DNA from: JALYUM01 sp036688685
GTDB taxonomy: Bacteria; Pseudomonadota; Gammaproteobacteria; Burkholderiales; Burkholderiaceae_D
Reading direction: 5' to 3'
NCBI RefSeq assembly: GCF_036688685.1
Contig: NZ_JAQQPS010000005.1
Coordinates: forward strand, 124,001-188,000
DNA: 64,000 bases
Part shown: piece by piece, positions 27,702-36,777 of the stretch
How positions within the stretch are numbered: the stretch's first letter is position 1
Layout of the letters: each line of letters starts with the position of its first letter
Position numbers and translations under genes: made by a program
Notes under the pieces: model-generated
What the model was told of the DNA's origin: nothing
What the model saw: the letters and a program-made list of their open reading frames with translations, nothing else
Databases searched by the model: none

Positions 27702-27721
27702 AATTGTCTCCTCAGTTTCGC

Positions 27722-27757
27722 TTACACCATCCTTACACCATCCAGGTGGATGGTTTA
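27722..27757. promoter_or_regulatory. Tandem and inverted CCATCC repeats, candidate operator
   Basis: TTACACCATCC occurs twice in exact tandem (27722-27732, 27733-27743), followed by an inverted copy GGATGGTTTA; CCATCC-AGGT-GGATGG (27738-27753) is a perfect dyad. It sits 20-55 bp upstream of the ribbon-helix-helix regulator start, where such proteins commonly bind repeated sites. Confidence 0.5.
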
Positions 27758-27818
27758 CTGTACCCCATTTTGGTTTGGGGGCAAGCACGATTCGATTGCA
27801 TCGGCTAACCTTGCGCCC

Positions 27819-28247
27819 ATGAACTCATCTTTCCAGGCAGGCTTGCGCTTCGATTGGCGCTATACCGTACCGGCGCGCGCGACCGTGCCGCAGCTCTACC
27901 ACGACACCTCGTTTTGTCACGACATGCCCGACGTGCTTGCCACCGGCTACCTGGTCGGCATGATGGAACTGGCTTGCCTGAATGGCATGCGCGACTATCT
28001 CGACTGGCCGCGCGAACAGAGCCTTGGCACCATGGTCAATTTTCAACATCTGGCGCCGACGCCGCCCGGCATGGCGCTGCACATTCAGGTGGAAGTACTG
28101 GAAGTTGATGGCCGGCGCGTGCGCTTCCAGGTCGACGCCTGGGATGCGTTGGAGAAGGTCTGCACCGGCACGCATGAGCGCCACGTGATCGATGCCGCCC
28201 GCTTCAACGACAGGCTGGCGCAAAAAATCGCCAGGGCGGCCACATGA
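27819..28247 (+). CDS. Hotdog-fold thioesterase-like protein
   Basis: A 142-residue protein resembling the fluoroacetyl-CoA thioesterase-like branch of the hotdog family: VPARATVPQLYHDT, then PDVLATGYLVGMMELACLNGM and GTMVNFQHLAPTPPGM, where the conserved Thr, Glu and His sit. It probably hydrolyses a short acyl-CoA; the substrate is unknown. ATG 27819 is the first start outside the regulator promoter. The stop overlaps the DUF1289 gene by 4 bp. Confidence 0.75.
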   Translation: MNSSFQAGLRFDWRYTVPARATVPQLYHDTSFCHDMPDVLATGYLVGMMELACLNGMRDYLDWPREQSLGTMVNFQHLAPTPPGMALHIQVEVLEVDGRRVRFQVDAWDALEKVCTGTHERHVIDAARFNDRLAQKIARAAT

Positions 28248-28447
28248 GCCCGCATGAGGAAACCCGGCCCACGCCGGTGCCGTCGCCCTGCATCAGCCTG
28301 TGCGAGATGGCGCCCGACACGGGCCTGTGCCGCGGCTGCCTGCGCACCATCGATGAAATCGTCGCCTGGGGCAGCGCCGACGACGATTACAAACGCGCCG
28401 TCTGGCAGGAAATCCGCCGCCGCGAAGAAACGCTCGGCTTCGACTGA
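28244..28447 (+). CDS. DUF1289 small zinc-knuckle-like protein
   Basis: A 67-residue protein with the DUF1289 pattern SPCISLCEMAP, then LCRGCLRTIDEI, then WGSADDDYKRAVWQEI. Four cysteines suggest a small metal site, but the role is unknown. It overlaps the thioesterase by 4 bp and the metallo-hydrolase ATG by 1 bp, so the three genes are translated together. Confidence 0.85.
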   Translation: MSPHEETRPTPVPSPCISLCEMAPDTGLCRGCLRTIDEIVAWGSADDDYKRAVWQEIRRREETLGFD

Positions 28448-29343
28448 TGGCCATGACCGTGTTCGAGCGCGGTTGGCTCTCGTCGAACAACATCCTGTTC
28501 GACGGCCCCGACGGCTCGGCCCTGGTCGATAGCGGCTATGTGTCCCACGCCCCGCAAACGCTGGCGCTGGTGCGCCACGCGCTGGGCGAGCAGCCACTCG
28601 CGCGCCTGTTCAATACGCACCTGCATTCCGACCACTGCGGCGGCAACGCCCTCCTGCAAGCGCACTACGCCTGCCACACGGCGATCCCCGCCGCCGAGGC
28701 CGACAAGGTGCGCGCCTGGGACCAGGCTGCGCTGAGCTACCGGGCCACCGGCCAGCGCTGCGACCGTTTTACGTTCGACGCCGTCCTGCATGCCGGCGAC
28801 GCGCTCACGCTGGGCGGAGACACCTGGCAGGTGCTGGCCGCTCCCGGCCACGACAACCACGCCTTGTTGCTGTTTTGCCCGCACCAGCGCACCCTGATCG
28901 CCGCCGACGCGCTGTGGGAAAACGGCTTCGGGGTGATTTTCCCGGAACTGGCCGGTGAGCCGGGGTTCGACGAGCAGCCCGCCACGCTGGACCTGATTGA
29001 TCAGCTGGCCCCGCGCCGCGTCATTCCCGGCCACGGCGCGCCGTTCATGGACGCCGTCGGCGCCCTGGCGCGCGCGCGCTCGCGCCTGGCCTGGTTGGCG
29101 GCCGACCCGCAGCGCAATGCCGAATATGCCGTCAAGGTGATGCTGAAATTCCTGCTGCTCGAACGGCAAACGATACCCATCGCCGCCATCCCCGCTTTGC
29201 TGGAAGCCATCCCCGTTGTGAACGATGCCTGCGTACGGCTGCTGCGCACCGGCCCGGCGGAACTGGCGCCCTGGGCGCTTGCGGCGCTGGTGCGCGCCGG
29301 TGCTGCGCACAGCGTCGACGGCTGGCTGGTCAACGCCGATTAG
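28447..29343 (+). CDS. Metallo-beta-lactamase-fold hydrolase
   Basis: A 298-residue MBL-fold protein. The metal motif is THLHSDHCGGN (HxHxDH type) near residue 57, followed by the His of APGHDNHAL, the Asp of IAADALWEN and the final His of IPGHGAPF, so both metal sites look complete. The C-terminal 80 residues are a helical winged-helix-like domain as in some hydrolytic MBL proteins. The substrate is unknown. It starts on the base where the DUF1289 stop ends. Confidence 0.85.
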   Translation: MAMTVFERGWLSSNNILFDGPDGSALVDSGYVSHAPQTLALVRHALGEQPLARLFNTHLHSDHCGGNALLQAHYACHTAIPAAEADKVRAWDQAALSYRATGQRCDRFTFDAVLHAGDALTLGGDTWQVLAAPGHDNHALLLFCPHQRTLIAADALWENGFGVIFPELAGEPGFDEQPATLDLIDQLAPRRVIPGHGAPFMDAVGALARARSRLAWLAADPQRNAEYAVKVMLKFLLLERQTIPIAAIPALLEAIPVVNDACVRLLRTGPAELAPWALAALVRAGAAHSVDGWLVNAD

Positions 29344-29355
29344 AATCTAAAATCT

Positions 29356-29386
29356 AGCACGGTCGTACTTTTTTTCACGCTATAAT
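29356..29386 (+). promoter_or_regulatory. TATAAT box with upstream 14-bp dyad before nitronate monooxygenase
   Basis: A perfect TATAAT (29381-29386) lies 34 bp before the ATG. AGCACGGTCGTACT (29356-29369), a dyad with 5 of 7 pairs, occupies the -35 region and resembles TetR-type operators with ACG/CGT half-sites. No cognate regulator is adjacent. Confidence 0.4.
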
Positions 29387-29420
29387 CGACTCGCCCGATC
29401 AATCCGTCCGAAAGTCCACC

Positions 29421-30374
29421 ATGGCGCTGCCCCTTGCATTGCAAAACCTGTCCTTACCCGTCATCGCGTCGCCGATGTTCATTGCCAGCGGTCCCGCGCT
29501 GGTCGCGGCGCAATGCAAGGCCGGCATCGTCGGCTCCTTCCCGGCACTGAACGCCCGTCCGGCCGAACTGCTCGACACCTGGCTGGGTGATTTGAAGGCG
29601 GAGCTCGATGCCTACCGCGTCGCCAACCCGGACGCGAAAGTCGGCCCGATCGCCGTCAACCAGATCGTGCACCAGTCGAACGACCGCCTCGCGCACGACG
29701 TCGAGATGTGCGTCAAGCACCAGATCCCGATCATCATCTCGTCGCTGCGCGCGCCGCCGAAGGAGATGATGGACGCGATCCACAGCTACGGCGGCATCGT
29801 GCTGCATGACGTGATTTCGATCCGCCACGCCCATAAAGCGCTGGAAGCGGGCGTGGATGGCTTGATTCTCGTCGCCGCCGGCGCCGGCGGCCATGCGGGC
29901 GGCTTGTCGCCGTTCGCGCTGGTCGGCGAAGTGCGCAAATTTTTTAACGGTCCGGTCGCCTTGTCCGGTTCAATCGCCACCGGCGACGCGATTCTGGCCG
30001 CGCAAGCGATGGGCGCCGACTTCGCCTACATCGGCTCGCGCTGGCTGGCCACGCGCGAATCGAATATCAGCGACGCTTACCGCGACGCAATCGTCGAATC
30101 GACCGCTGCCGACGTCGTCTACACCAATCTGTTCACTGGCGTGCACGGCAACTACCTGAAAAAATCCATCGTCAATGCCGGCCTCGATCCGGATGCCCTG
30201 CCGGAGTCCGACAAGAGCAAGATGAGTTTCGGTTCGGGCAGTGCGAAAGCATGGCGCGATATCTGGGGCGCCGGCCAGGGCGTCGGCTTGATGGACGACG
30301 TGCCGACGGTCGCCGAGATGGTGGCGCGCCTGACAGCGGAATACAACGCGGCGCGCGCCCGTCTGGCGCTTTAA
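29421..30374 (+). CDS. Nitronate monooxygenase (2-nitropropane dioxygenase family)
   Basis: A 317-residue FMN-dependent TIM-barrel enzyme. LPVIASPMFIASGPALV at the start, HDVISIRHAHKALEAGVDG and the phosphate-binding AAGAGGHAGGLSPFALV are family signatures; the His of GGHAGG matches the proposed catalytic base. It oxidises alkyl nitronates such as propionate 3-nitronate, a detoxification role. It is monogenic with its own promoter. Confidence 0.9.
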   Translation: MALPLALQNLSLPVIASPMFIASGPALVAAQCKAGIVGSFPALNARPAELLDTWLGDLKAELDAYRVANPDAKVGPIAVNQIVHQSNDRLAHDVEMCVKHQIPIIISSLRAPPKEMMDAIHSYGGIVLHDVISIRHAHKALEAGVDGLILVAAGAGGHAGGLSPFALVGEVRKFFNGPVALSGSIATGDAILAAQAMGADFAYIGSRWLATRESNISDAYRDAIVESTAADVVYTNLFTGVHGNYLKKSIVNAGLDPDALPESDKSKMSFGSGSAKAWRDIWGAGQGVGLMDDVPTVAEMVARLTAEYNAARARLAL

Positions 30375-30791
30375 CTAAGGCGTAGCGCGCTTCTGCGATT
30401 CCTGGTGCTGCGCCACCAGGACCTGCGCGCTGTCCACGTTCACGCTGCCGTGTCCGCGCCGCGCCAGCGTCCATAGCCCGCCGGCCTGGCGGTACTCGAG
30501 CGTTTCAACAAAGTGGGCGAAGCCGCCATGTTCGACTGCCAGCACCAGCACATCGGGCTGGCGCGCGCCGAGCACGAAGCGGCTCTGCGGCACATCCTTC
30601 TGCACCACGCAGCCGGCATTGAATGGCCCGCCGCGGTCCGACAAGCCCGTCGCCGCCGCCAGGCTGGCGCGCACCGCGGCGGGTAAATCATCTAATGAGT
30701 TCAGTTGTACCCACGACGCGGCAGGCGCGGCCTGCACCGCCAGCATGAGCAGCGGCAGCGCGAAGGCGAGGACGGTCTTCAAAGGTGACAT
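30375..30791 (-). CDS. Hypothetical exported protein
   Basis: A 138-residue protein with a signal peptide (residues 1-24, ending AAPAASW). The mature part holds a single Cys (FNAGCVVQ) and no motif I recognise; it looks like a small periplasmic protein. It abuts the nitronate monooxygenase gene end to end, with stop codons adjacent, and lies 27 bp after the YjbR gene in the same direction. Confidence 0.7.
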   Translation of the reverse strand: MSPLKTVLAFALPLLMLAVQAAPAASWVQLNSLDDLPAAVRASLAAATGLSDRGGPFNAGCVVQKDVPQSRFVLGARQPDVLVLAVEHGGFAHFVETLEYRQAGGLWTLARRGHGSVNVDSAQVLVAQHQESQKRATP

Positions 30792-30818
30792 GGCGCATCT
30801 CCAGGTTGGATACGCCGA

Positions 30819-31193
30819 TTATGCACCCGCAGCAGTTGGCTCGTTGGCCTCCGTGATCTCGCGCTGCAGCTTGCGCGTCAGCTTCGCAAACACGAGTTCA
30901 TAGGAACGGCGCAGCAGCACCGTGGCTTCGGCATCGCTCAGTTTAGCCGCCGGCTGCACCTGCACCCATTTTGCGCGCGCGAGATAAGGTGCCGGGACAA
31001 TGCCGGGGCGGTCGGTCAATTCGAGGAAGCGTTCGTCCTCGACCTTGAAACTGATGGCGTCGGCCGCGGCATCCACCTGTGTGACGGCGAACATTTTGGC
31101 ACCGACGCAGAACACCAGGTTCTCGTCCCATTTGACGTCTTCCACGCAGCCGGGAAAGCTGCGGCACAGCTGTTTTGCTGCTTCGATATCCAT
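30819..31193 (-). CDS. MmcQ/YjbR-family protein
   Basis: A 124-residue protein of the YjbR fold: it starts with an AAKQLCRSFPGC segment, then WDENLVFCVGAKMFAV, and ends with an LLRRSYELVFAKL helix. Family members resemble the CyaY fold and are annotated as DNA-binding, but the function is not settled. It is divergent from the aminopeptidase gene, with 56 bp between the starts. Confidence 0.85.
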   Translation of the reverse strand: MDIEAAKQLCRSFPGCVEDVKWDENLVFCVGAKMFAVTQVDAAADAISFKVEDERFLELTDRPGIVPAPYLARAKWVQVQPAAKLSDAEATVLLRRSYELVFAKLTRKLQREITEANEPTAAGA

Positions 31194-31249
31194 GTCACGT
31201 CTCCGATGAAAGTCGTATCATAAGCGCTGTTTCCACATACGCAATTCTC

Positions 31250-33067
31250 ATGTCCCCACTTGATTCCCACGCCAGCCGCGCCCGGCGCCTGACTGATTTG
31301 CGCGCCGCCATGGCGCAAGCGCAGGTCGACGCCGTGATCGTGCCCTCGGCCGACCCGCACCTGTCCGAATACCTGCCCGGCCACTGGCAGGGTCGCGAAT
31401 GGCTGTCCGGCTTCACCGGCTCAGTTGGCACGCTGGTCGTGACGCCTGATTTCGCCGGCGTCTGGACCGACGGCCGCTACACGACGCAGGCCGAAACCGA
31501 ACTGGCCGGCACCGAGATTGCCCTGATGAAAATCCCGGGCGCCGCCAGCGTACTGCACATCGACTGGCTCGCCGCGAATCTGCAGCCTGGCCAAACGGTG
31601 GCGGTCGACGCGCGCGTGCTGGGACTGGCCACCGCGCGCCTGCTGGCCGATGCGTTGAAAGCACGCGGCATCAATCTGATGACCGAGATCGACCTGCTCG
31701 ACGCCGTCTGGCTCGAGCGTCCCGCCTTGCCCGCCGCGCCCGTGTTCGAACACGCTGCGCCGCACGCCACCGCGGCGCGCAACGCGCGCCTGCTTGACAC
31801 GCGCACCGCGATGGCCAAAGCCGGCGCCGACGCGCATTTCATCTCGACGCTGGACGATATTGCGTGGCTGTTCAACCTGCGCGGCGCCGACGTCAATTTC
31901 AATCCCGTGTTTTTGGCGCATGCGCTGATCGATGCCGAGCGGGCCACCCTGTTCGTTGGCGCAAACAAGGTTTCCGACGCGCTGCGCGCGATCCTGCTGG
32001 CCGATGGCGTGCACCTGGCACCCTACCTTGACGCCGCCGCCAGCCTGCAAGCGCTGGCACCCGGCAGCACCGTGCTGCTCGATCCGCGCCGCGTTACCGC
32101 CGGCATGCGCGCCGCCGTGGCCGAAGGCGTGCGCGTGGTCGAAGCCATCAACCCGAGCACGTTTGCCAAGTCGCGCAAAAGCGCCGCGGAAGCGGCGCAC
32201 GTGCGCGCTGCAATGGAGCAGGATGGCGCCGCCCTGTGCGCGTTTTTTGCGGACCTGGAAGCGACTTTGAACGACGCCGCCCGCGCGCCGCTGGACGAAG
32301 TGGAAATCGACCGCCGCATCACCGCCGCACGTGCCAGCCGGCCCGGCTTTGTCAGCGCCAGCTTCGGCACCATCGCCGGGTTCAATGCCAACGGCGCCAT
32401 CATGCATTACCGCGCCGCCGAGGGGACTTGCGCGACCATCGCAGGCGATGGCTTGCTGCTGATCGACTCGGGCGGCCAGTACCTGGGTGGCACCACCGAC
32501 ATCACCCGCGTGATCCCGGTCGGCACGCCGTCCGCGGAACAACGCCGCGACTTCACCCTGGTGCTCAAGGGCTTGATCGCGTTGTCGCACACCCAGTTCC
32601 CGCGCGGCACCCGGTCGCCGCTGCTGGACGCCATCGCGCGCGCCCCGATCTGGGCTGGTGGTGTCGATTACGGCCACGGCACCGGTCACGGCGTCGGCTA
32701 CTTTTTGAATGTACATGAGGGCCCGCAATCGATCTCGCCGACCACCATGCCAGAGCCGCACACGGCCATGGAGCCGGGCATGATCACGTCGATCGAGCCA
32801 GGCATCTACAAGCCGGGCCGCCACGGCATCCGCATCGAAAACCTGGTCTACAACGTGCTTGCGGACGTCACCGAATTCGGCGAATTCCTGCAATTCGAAA
32901 CACTGACCTTGTGCCCGATCGACACGCGCGTGATCGATCCGGCTCTGTTCGACCAGCGCGAGATCGACTGGCTCAACGACTACCACGCCACCGTGCGCGC
33001 GCGCCTGTCTCCTCTGGTGACGGGCGCCGCGCGCGACTGGCTCCTGTTACGTACGGAGGCAATCTAA
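31250..33067 (+). CDS. M24-family Xaa-Pro aminopeptidase
   Basis: A 605-residue three-domain aminopeptidase P of the eukaryotic-like long type: two creatinase N-like domains (about 1-300) and the C-terminal pita-bread domain. Metal ligands are readable in LLLIDSGGQYLGGTTDITR (two Asp), GTGHGVGYFLNVHEGP (His), ITSIEPG (Glu) and GIRIENLV (Glu). It removes N-terminal residues preceding proline. ATG 31250 gives the expected start; an upstream in-frame codon at 31175 lies inside the YjbR gene. The next gene starts 1 bp after the stop. Confidence 0.93.
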   Translation: MSPLDSHASRARRLTDLRAAMAQAQVDAVIVPSADPHLSEYLPGHWQGREWLSGFTGSVGTLVVTPDFAGVWTDGRYTTQAETELAGTEIALMKIPGAASVLHIDWLAANLQPGQTVAVDARVLGLATARLLADALKARGINLMTEIDLLDAVWLERPALPAAPVFEHAAPHATAARNARLLDTRTAMAKAGADAHFISTLDDIAWLFNLRGADVNFNPVFLAHALIDAERATLFVGANKVSDALRAILLADGVHLAPYLDAAASLQALAPGSTVLLDPRRVTAGMRAAVAEGVRVVEAINPSTFAKSRKSAAEAAHVRAAMEQDGAALCAFFADLEATLNDAARAPLDEVEIDRRITAARASRPGFVSASFGTIAGFNANGAIMHYRAAEGTCATIAGDGLLLIDSGGQYLGGTTDITRVIPVGTPSAEQRRDFTLVLKGLIALSHTQFPRGTRSPLLDAIARAPIWAGGVDYGHGTGHGVGYFLNVHEGPQSISPTTMPEPHTAMEPGMITSIEPGIYKPGRHGIRIENLVYNVLADVTEFGEFLQFETLTLCPIDTRVIDPALFDQREIDWLNDYHATVRARLSPLVTGAARDWLLLRTEAI

Positions 33068-33068
33068 G

Positions 33069-33329
33069 ATGGCCAGTGCCCGCTCCACCCGCGCCAGTGC
33101 CGCGGTCGACCGCCTGAAACGCCGCACCGGCAACGCCGGCTGGTCGATGTCGATCACCGGCGAAGGCTACTTCTTCCTCAGCGAAAAACCGGGCGAACCG
33201 CCCTTATCGAGCCCGCTGGAGCTCGATGATTTTGTCGCGTTCGTCAACAAGCTCGGGCCGCAGGAAACGCGGCGCATGACCAAGAGCGACATCGCGTTCG
33301 AAAAACAGCTGGTCAAAAAAACGCCATGA
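33069..33329 (+). CDS. Small conserved-looking hypothetical protein
   Basis: An 86-residue basic protein with a short KRRTG segment and the motif YFFLSEKPGEPPLSSPLELDD, but no family I recognise. It is packed between the aminopeptidase (1-bp gap) and the DUF924 gene (4-bp overlap), which strongly supports translation. Its function is unknown. Confidence 0.75.
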   Translation: MASARSTRASAAVDRLKRRTGNAGWSMSITGEGYFFLSEKPGEPPLSSPLELDDFVAFVNKLGPQETRRMTKSDIAFEKQLVKKTP

Positions 33330-33880
33330 CAGCGCAAGAAGTCCTCGATTTCTGGTTCAGCCAGCCGCCCGCGAACTGGTTCCGCAAGAATGCCGCCTTC
33401 GATGCAGAGGTGCGTGAACGCTTCGGCGCCACCATCGACGCGGCGCTGTGCGGTGGTCTGCGCGAGTGGGACGAACAGGGCGCAGCCGGCACGCTGGCGC
33501 GCATTCTCGTGCTCGACCAGTTCACCCGCAACGCCTGGCGCGCTACGCCGGCGTCGTTTGCCGGTGACGCGCTGGCGCTGGCGGCCGCCGTCCTGCTGGT
33601 CGACAGCGGCGCCGACCTGGCGCTGACACCGGACCAGCGCGCGTTTGCGTACATGCCCTTCGAGCACGCGGAAGACCCGGCCATGCAGGCGAAGGCGATC
33701 GCGCTGTTCACCCGGCTGACGGCGCAGCACGAGCGCTTTGCCGACTCGCTCGACTTCGCGCACCGCCACAGCAAAGTGATTGCCCGCTTTGGCCGCTTCC
33801 CGCATCGCAATGCCATTCTGGGACGCGCGTCGACACCGGAAGAAGCGGCGTTCCTGACCGAGCCGGGTTCCGGGTTTTGA
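33326..33880 (+). CDS. DUF924-family protein
   Basis: A 184-residue all-helical protein with the DUF924 features VLDFWF near the start, WFRKNAAFDAEV, LVLDQFTRNAWR, and FAHRHSKVIARFGRFPHRNAILGR near the end. The fold is TPR-like and the biochemical role is unknown. It overlaps the preceding gene by 4 bp and the next start by one base (TGATG), so it is part of a coupled string. Confidence 0.9.
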   Translation: MTAQEVLDFWFSQPPANWFRKNAAFDAEVRERFGATIDAALCGGLREWDEQGAAGTLARILVLDQFTRNAWRATPASFAGDALALAAAVLLVDSGADLALTPDQRAFAYMPFEHAEDPAMQAKAIALFTRLTAQHERFADSLDFAHRHSKVIARFGRFPHRNAILGRASTPEEAAFLTEPGSGF

Positions 33881-34701
33881 TGGCGACCTTGAACATCGTC
33901 GGCGCCGGCCATGTCGGCCGCGTGCTGGGTCGCCTGTTGGCGGTAAGCGGCAGCTATCAGGTGCAGGACGTGTTGACCCGCTCCCACGCCAGCGCGCTGG
34001 ACGCGCTCGCCTTCATCGGCGCCGGCACGGCACTGGCCGATATGGCGTCGTTGCGCCGCGCCGACGTGTGGATGCTCGCCGTCGGCGACGACCAGATCGC
34101 ACCGGTGTGTGCGCAGCTTGCCGCCACCGGCCTGCTGCACGGCGCGCTGGTATTTCACTGTAGCGGCGCCAAATCGTCGGCGGAACTGCAAGCCGCGTCG
34201 CAGTTCGGCGCGCACGTCGCCAGCGTCCATCCGGTGCGCAGCTTCGCCGACCCGTCTGCAGTGGCGCAGGATTTTACCGGGACCTTTTGCGGTGTTGAGG
34301 GCGACGCTGCCGCGCTGGCACTGCTGGCGCCAGCCTTGACGGCGATCGGCGCGCGCATGGTCGTCATCGATGCCGCTGCCAAGACGGTCTACCACGCAGC
34401 GGCGGTGTTTGCGTCGAACTACCTGGTGACGGTGGTCGACGCCGCCCTGCGCGCTTATCAGGCGGCCGGCATTCCGGCGGACGTCGCGCTGGCGCTCGCG
34501 CGCCCGCTCGCGACGGAAACCCTGAACAATGTATTCCGGCTGGGACCCGAGGCGGCGCTGAGCGGGCCGATCGCGCGCGGCGACTTCCTGACAGTGGCGC
34601 GCCAGCAGCAGGCCATCGATGGCTGGCACCAACCCACCGGCACCCTGTATGCTGCGCTGGCCGACGCGACGACCGCGCTGGCCGTACGCAAGCACGCGTA
34701 A
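33880..34701 (+). CDS. Rossmann-fold protein with DUF2520 domain
   Basis: A 273-residue protein with an N-terminal dinucleotide fold (IVGAGHVGRVLG, Gly8-x-Gly10-x-x-Gly13) and a C-terminal helical DUF2520 domain. VFHCSGAKSS and HPVRSFADP are typical of the family, which resembles the ketopantoate and pyrroline-carboxylate reductases. It likely binds NAD(P); the substrate is unknown. ATG 33880 shares its A with the DUF924 stop. Confidence 0.88.
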   Translation: MATLNIVGAGHVGRVLGRLLAVSGSYQVQDVLTRSHASALDALAFIGAGTALADMASLRRADVWMLAVGDDQIAPVCAQLAATGLLHGALVFHCSGAKSSAELQAASQFGAHVASVHPVRSFADPSAVAQDFTGTFCGVEGDAAALALLAPALTAIGARMVVIDAAAKTVYHAAAVFASNYLVTVVDAALRAYQAAGIPADVALALARPLATETLNNVFRLGPEAALSGPIARGDFLTVARQQQAIDGWHQPTGTLYAALADATTALAVRKHA

Positions 34702-34716
34702 TTTTATGGAGTTCCA

Positions 34717-35094
34717 ATGCACCTGACTGCCTGGGCCACGCTGGCCATTCTCGCCGTGTACTTCTGGACCGCTTTCATGGCCGGCCGCGCGCGCAATACC
34801 TATCAGGTGAGCGCACCGTCGATGGAAGGGCCGGCGCCTTTTCTGGCGGCGCAGCGGGTGCAGGCGAATACGCTGGAACAGCTGCCGCTGGCGCTGGCGC
34901 CACTATGGTTGTGCGCGATGTTTTTGGGCGACCCGTGGGCTGCGGCCGGTGGTGCAGTGTGGTGCGTGGGAAGAGTGCTGTACGCGCTCGGGTATTACGA
35001 GGCGCCGCCGAAACGCGAGGCGGGGTTCATGATCGGGCTGCTGGCTTCCTTGTTCCTGATCGGCGGGACGGTGTGGGGGCTGGTGCTGCGTTAA
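34717..35094 (+). CDS. MAPEG-family membrane protein
   Basis: A 125-residue protein with four hydrophobic segments and the family features ARNTYQVSAPS, QRVQANTLEQLPLALAPLWL and GRVLYALGYY. MAPEG proteins are glutathione-dependent transferases or peroxidases in membranes; bacterial members are largely uncharacterised. It is the last gene of the run that begins with the aminopeptidase, with a GGAG site 7 nt before the ATG. Confidence 0.88.
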   Translation: MHLTAWATLAILAVYFWTAFMAGRARNTYQVSAPSMEGPAPFLAAQRVQANTLEQLPLALAPLWLCAMFLGDPWAAAGGAVWCVGRVLYALGYYEAPPKREAGFMIGLLASLFLIGGTVWGLVLR

Positions 35095-35139
35095 AACGCT
35101 TCCAGCGCGGCCACGATGGCCACGCCGGGCGCTTTGCCG

Positions 35140-36777
35140 TTACTTCAGCGCGATGGCGATGTCCATCAACCCAACCGTCGCGCCGCCCACCGCCGACGTC
35201 GCCGCCGTACCGGTCAGCAGGGCCGCCGCACCGGTCGTCAAATCGATGCGATACAGCGAGCTCGGACCCGTGACCGTGGTGCGCAGCGCAGCGATCGCCA
35301 GGCCATTGGCGCCACCAGCAATATCGAACCCGACATCACCCGCCACCGCGACACCCAACGCGCCTATATTGACCAGGGTGCCGTCGTTCGGCGGATTCTG
35401 CAGCGCCAGGCTGGCGCCGTCCAGATCGATGTCATACAACATGGTGGCCGTGGTGCCGGCATAGCTGTTGGTGTACGCCGCCCCCGTTACGACCGGCAAT
35501 GCGCCGGCGCGGTTGATGGCGCCATCGGTCGTGGTCGCGCCGGTGTCGACGTTGATACGCAGGCTCTGGCCCGTGTTGCCGATCACGCGCAGGCGGTCAG
35601 CCACCGGATTGAAGTCGACCGCGAAGGTCGCGCCAGCAACCGCGCTGTACGGCGCCGTGGTATCGGCGGCATCCGCAGTCAGGGTCGACTTGACGGTGGC
35701 CACACCGGTGGCCGGTACGATCGTCACGATGCGGCCATTCGACGAAATCCCGTACAACAAACCATCCTTTGGCCGCACGTCGAAGCCGAGCAGGCGCTCG
35801 CCCGCCGCCAGGCCGGTCACGGCGACATTCGTGTCGAGCGTATTCGGATTCGCGATCTTGAAGGAGACGATGCGGGCGTCGTCGGTCAGGCCGTATGCCA
35901 CTGGCGCGGCCGGGGTGCGCAGCGCGAAGCCGCGTGCCTCTTCGTCCAGGCCAACCGAACCGATCAGTGTAGCGGGCGCCGTCGTCGCAGCCAGGTTCAG
36001 CGAATACAGGCCGCGCACGCCGCCGACCGTCATCACGGCATAGCCGGTATTGGTTTTCGCATCGATATCGAAGCCGCCGATACTGCTTGCGGCCACGCCC
36101 AATGCAACCGGCACCGTCAGAGTGCCGTTGTTCGGCGGGTTTTGCGTGTACACCGTGTTGTTGGCCGCATCGATCACGAACAGGGTCGTCGTGGCGGTGC
36201 CGGCAAAGCTGTTGGTGTAGGCAGCGGCGTTGATGGCAGTGTTGACGGCGCCGCCGTTGATGGCACCATCGGTCGTGGTGGCGCCCGTATCGACGTTGAT
36301 GCGCAGGCTCTGGCCGGTGTTGCTGACGATGCGCAGGCGGTCGGCCACCGGGTTGAAATCGACGCCAAAGCTGGTGCCGGCCAGCGCGGTGAATGGCAGT
36401 GTCGTGTCGGTGGCGTCGGCCGCCAGCGTCGACTTCAGCGTGGCCGCGCCGGTGCTGCCGTTGAGTGTGTACACGCGACCAAGGCTGCTGACCGCATACA
36501 GCAGGCCGTCGGCCGGGCGGAAATCGATGCCGAGCAGGTTCTCGCCCCCCGCCAGGCCGCTCACTGCCAGGTTGGTGCGCGCCGTGCCCGGTGCGGCGAT
36601 GTCGTACGAGACCAGGCGATTACTGGCGGTAAGGACGAACACGTCCCCAGGCAGGACGACGGGGGGCGGCGGCATGACCACCACCGCGGTATTGTCGTTA
36701 TTGCCGCCGCCGCAGGCCGCGAGGGTCAGGGCAATCGTGGAAACAAGCAGGCGTGGCGTGAAATGGATGGCTGACAT
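35140..36777 (-). CDS. Lipoprotein with two DUF4394 repeats
   Basis: A 545-residue protein with a lipobox LAAC (Cys22) and a GGGNNDN tether. The remainder is two tandem DUF4394 beta-propeller-like units (about 45-280 and 300-545); VDFNPVADRLR and NTGQSLRINVDTGATTTDGAIN-type segments occur in both halves with near-identical codons, indicating a recent internal duplication. It should be anchored in the outer membrane; its function is unknown. Confidence 0.85.
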   Translation of the reverse strand: MSAIHFTPRLLVSTIALTLAACGGGNNDNTAVVVMPPPPVVLPGDVFVLTASNRLVSYDIAAPGTARTNLAVSGLAGGENLLGIDFRPADGLLYAVSSLGRVYTLNGSTGAATLKSTLAADATDTTLPFTALAGTSFGVDFNPVADRLRIVSNTGQSLRINVDTGATTTDGAINGGAVNTAINAAAYTNSFAGTATTTLFVIDAANNTVYTQNPPNNGTLTVPVALGVAASSIGGFDIDAKTNTGYAVMTVGGVRGLYSLNLAATTAPATLIGSVGLDEEARGFALRTPAAPVAYGLTDDARIVSFKIANPNTLDTNVAVTGLAAGERLLGFDVRPKDGLLYGISSNGRIVTIVPATGVATVKSTLTADAADTTAPYSAVAGATFAVDFNPVADRLRVIGNTGQSLRINVDTGATTTDGAINRAGALPVVTGAAYTNSYAGTTATMLYDIDLDGASLALQNPPNDGTLVNIGALGVAVAGDVGFDIAGGANGLAIAALRTTVTGPSSLYRIDLTTGAAALLTGTAATSAVGGATVGLMDIAIALK

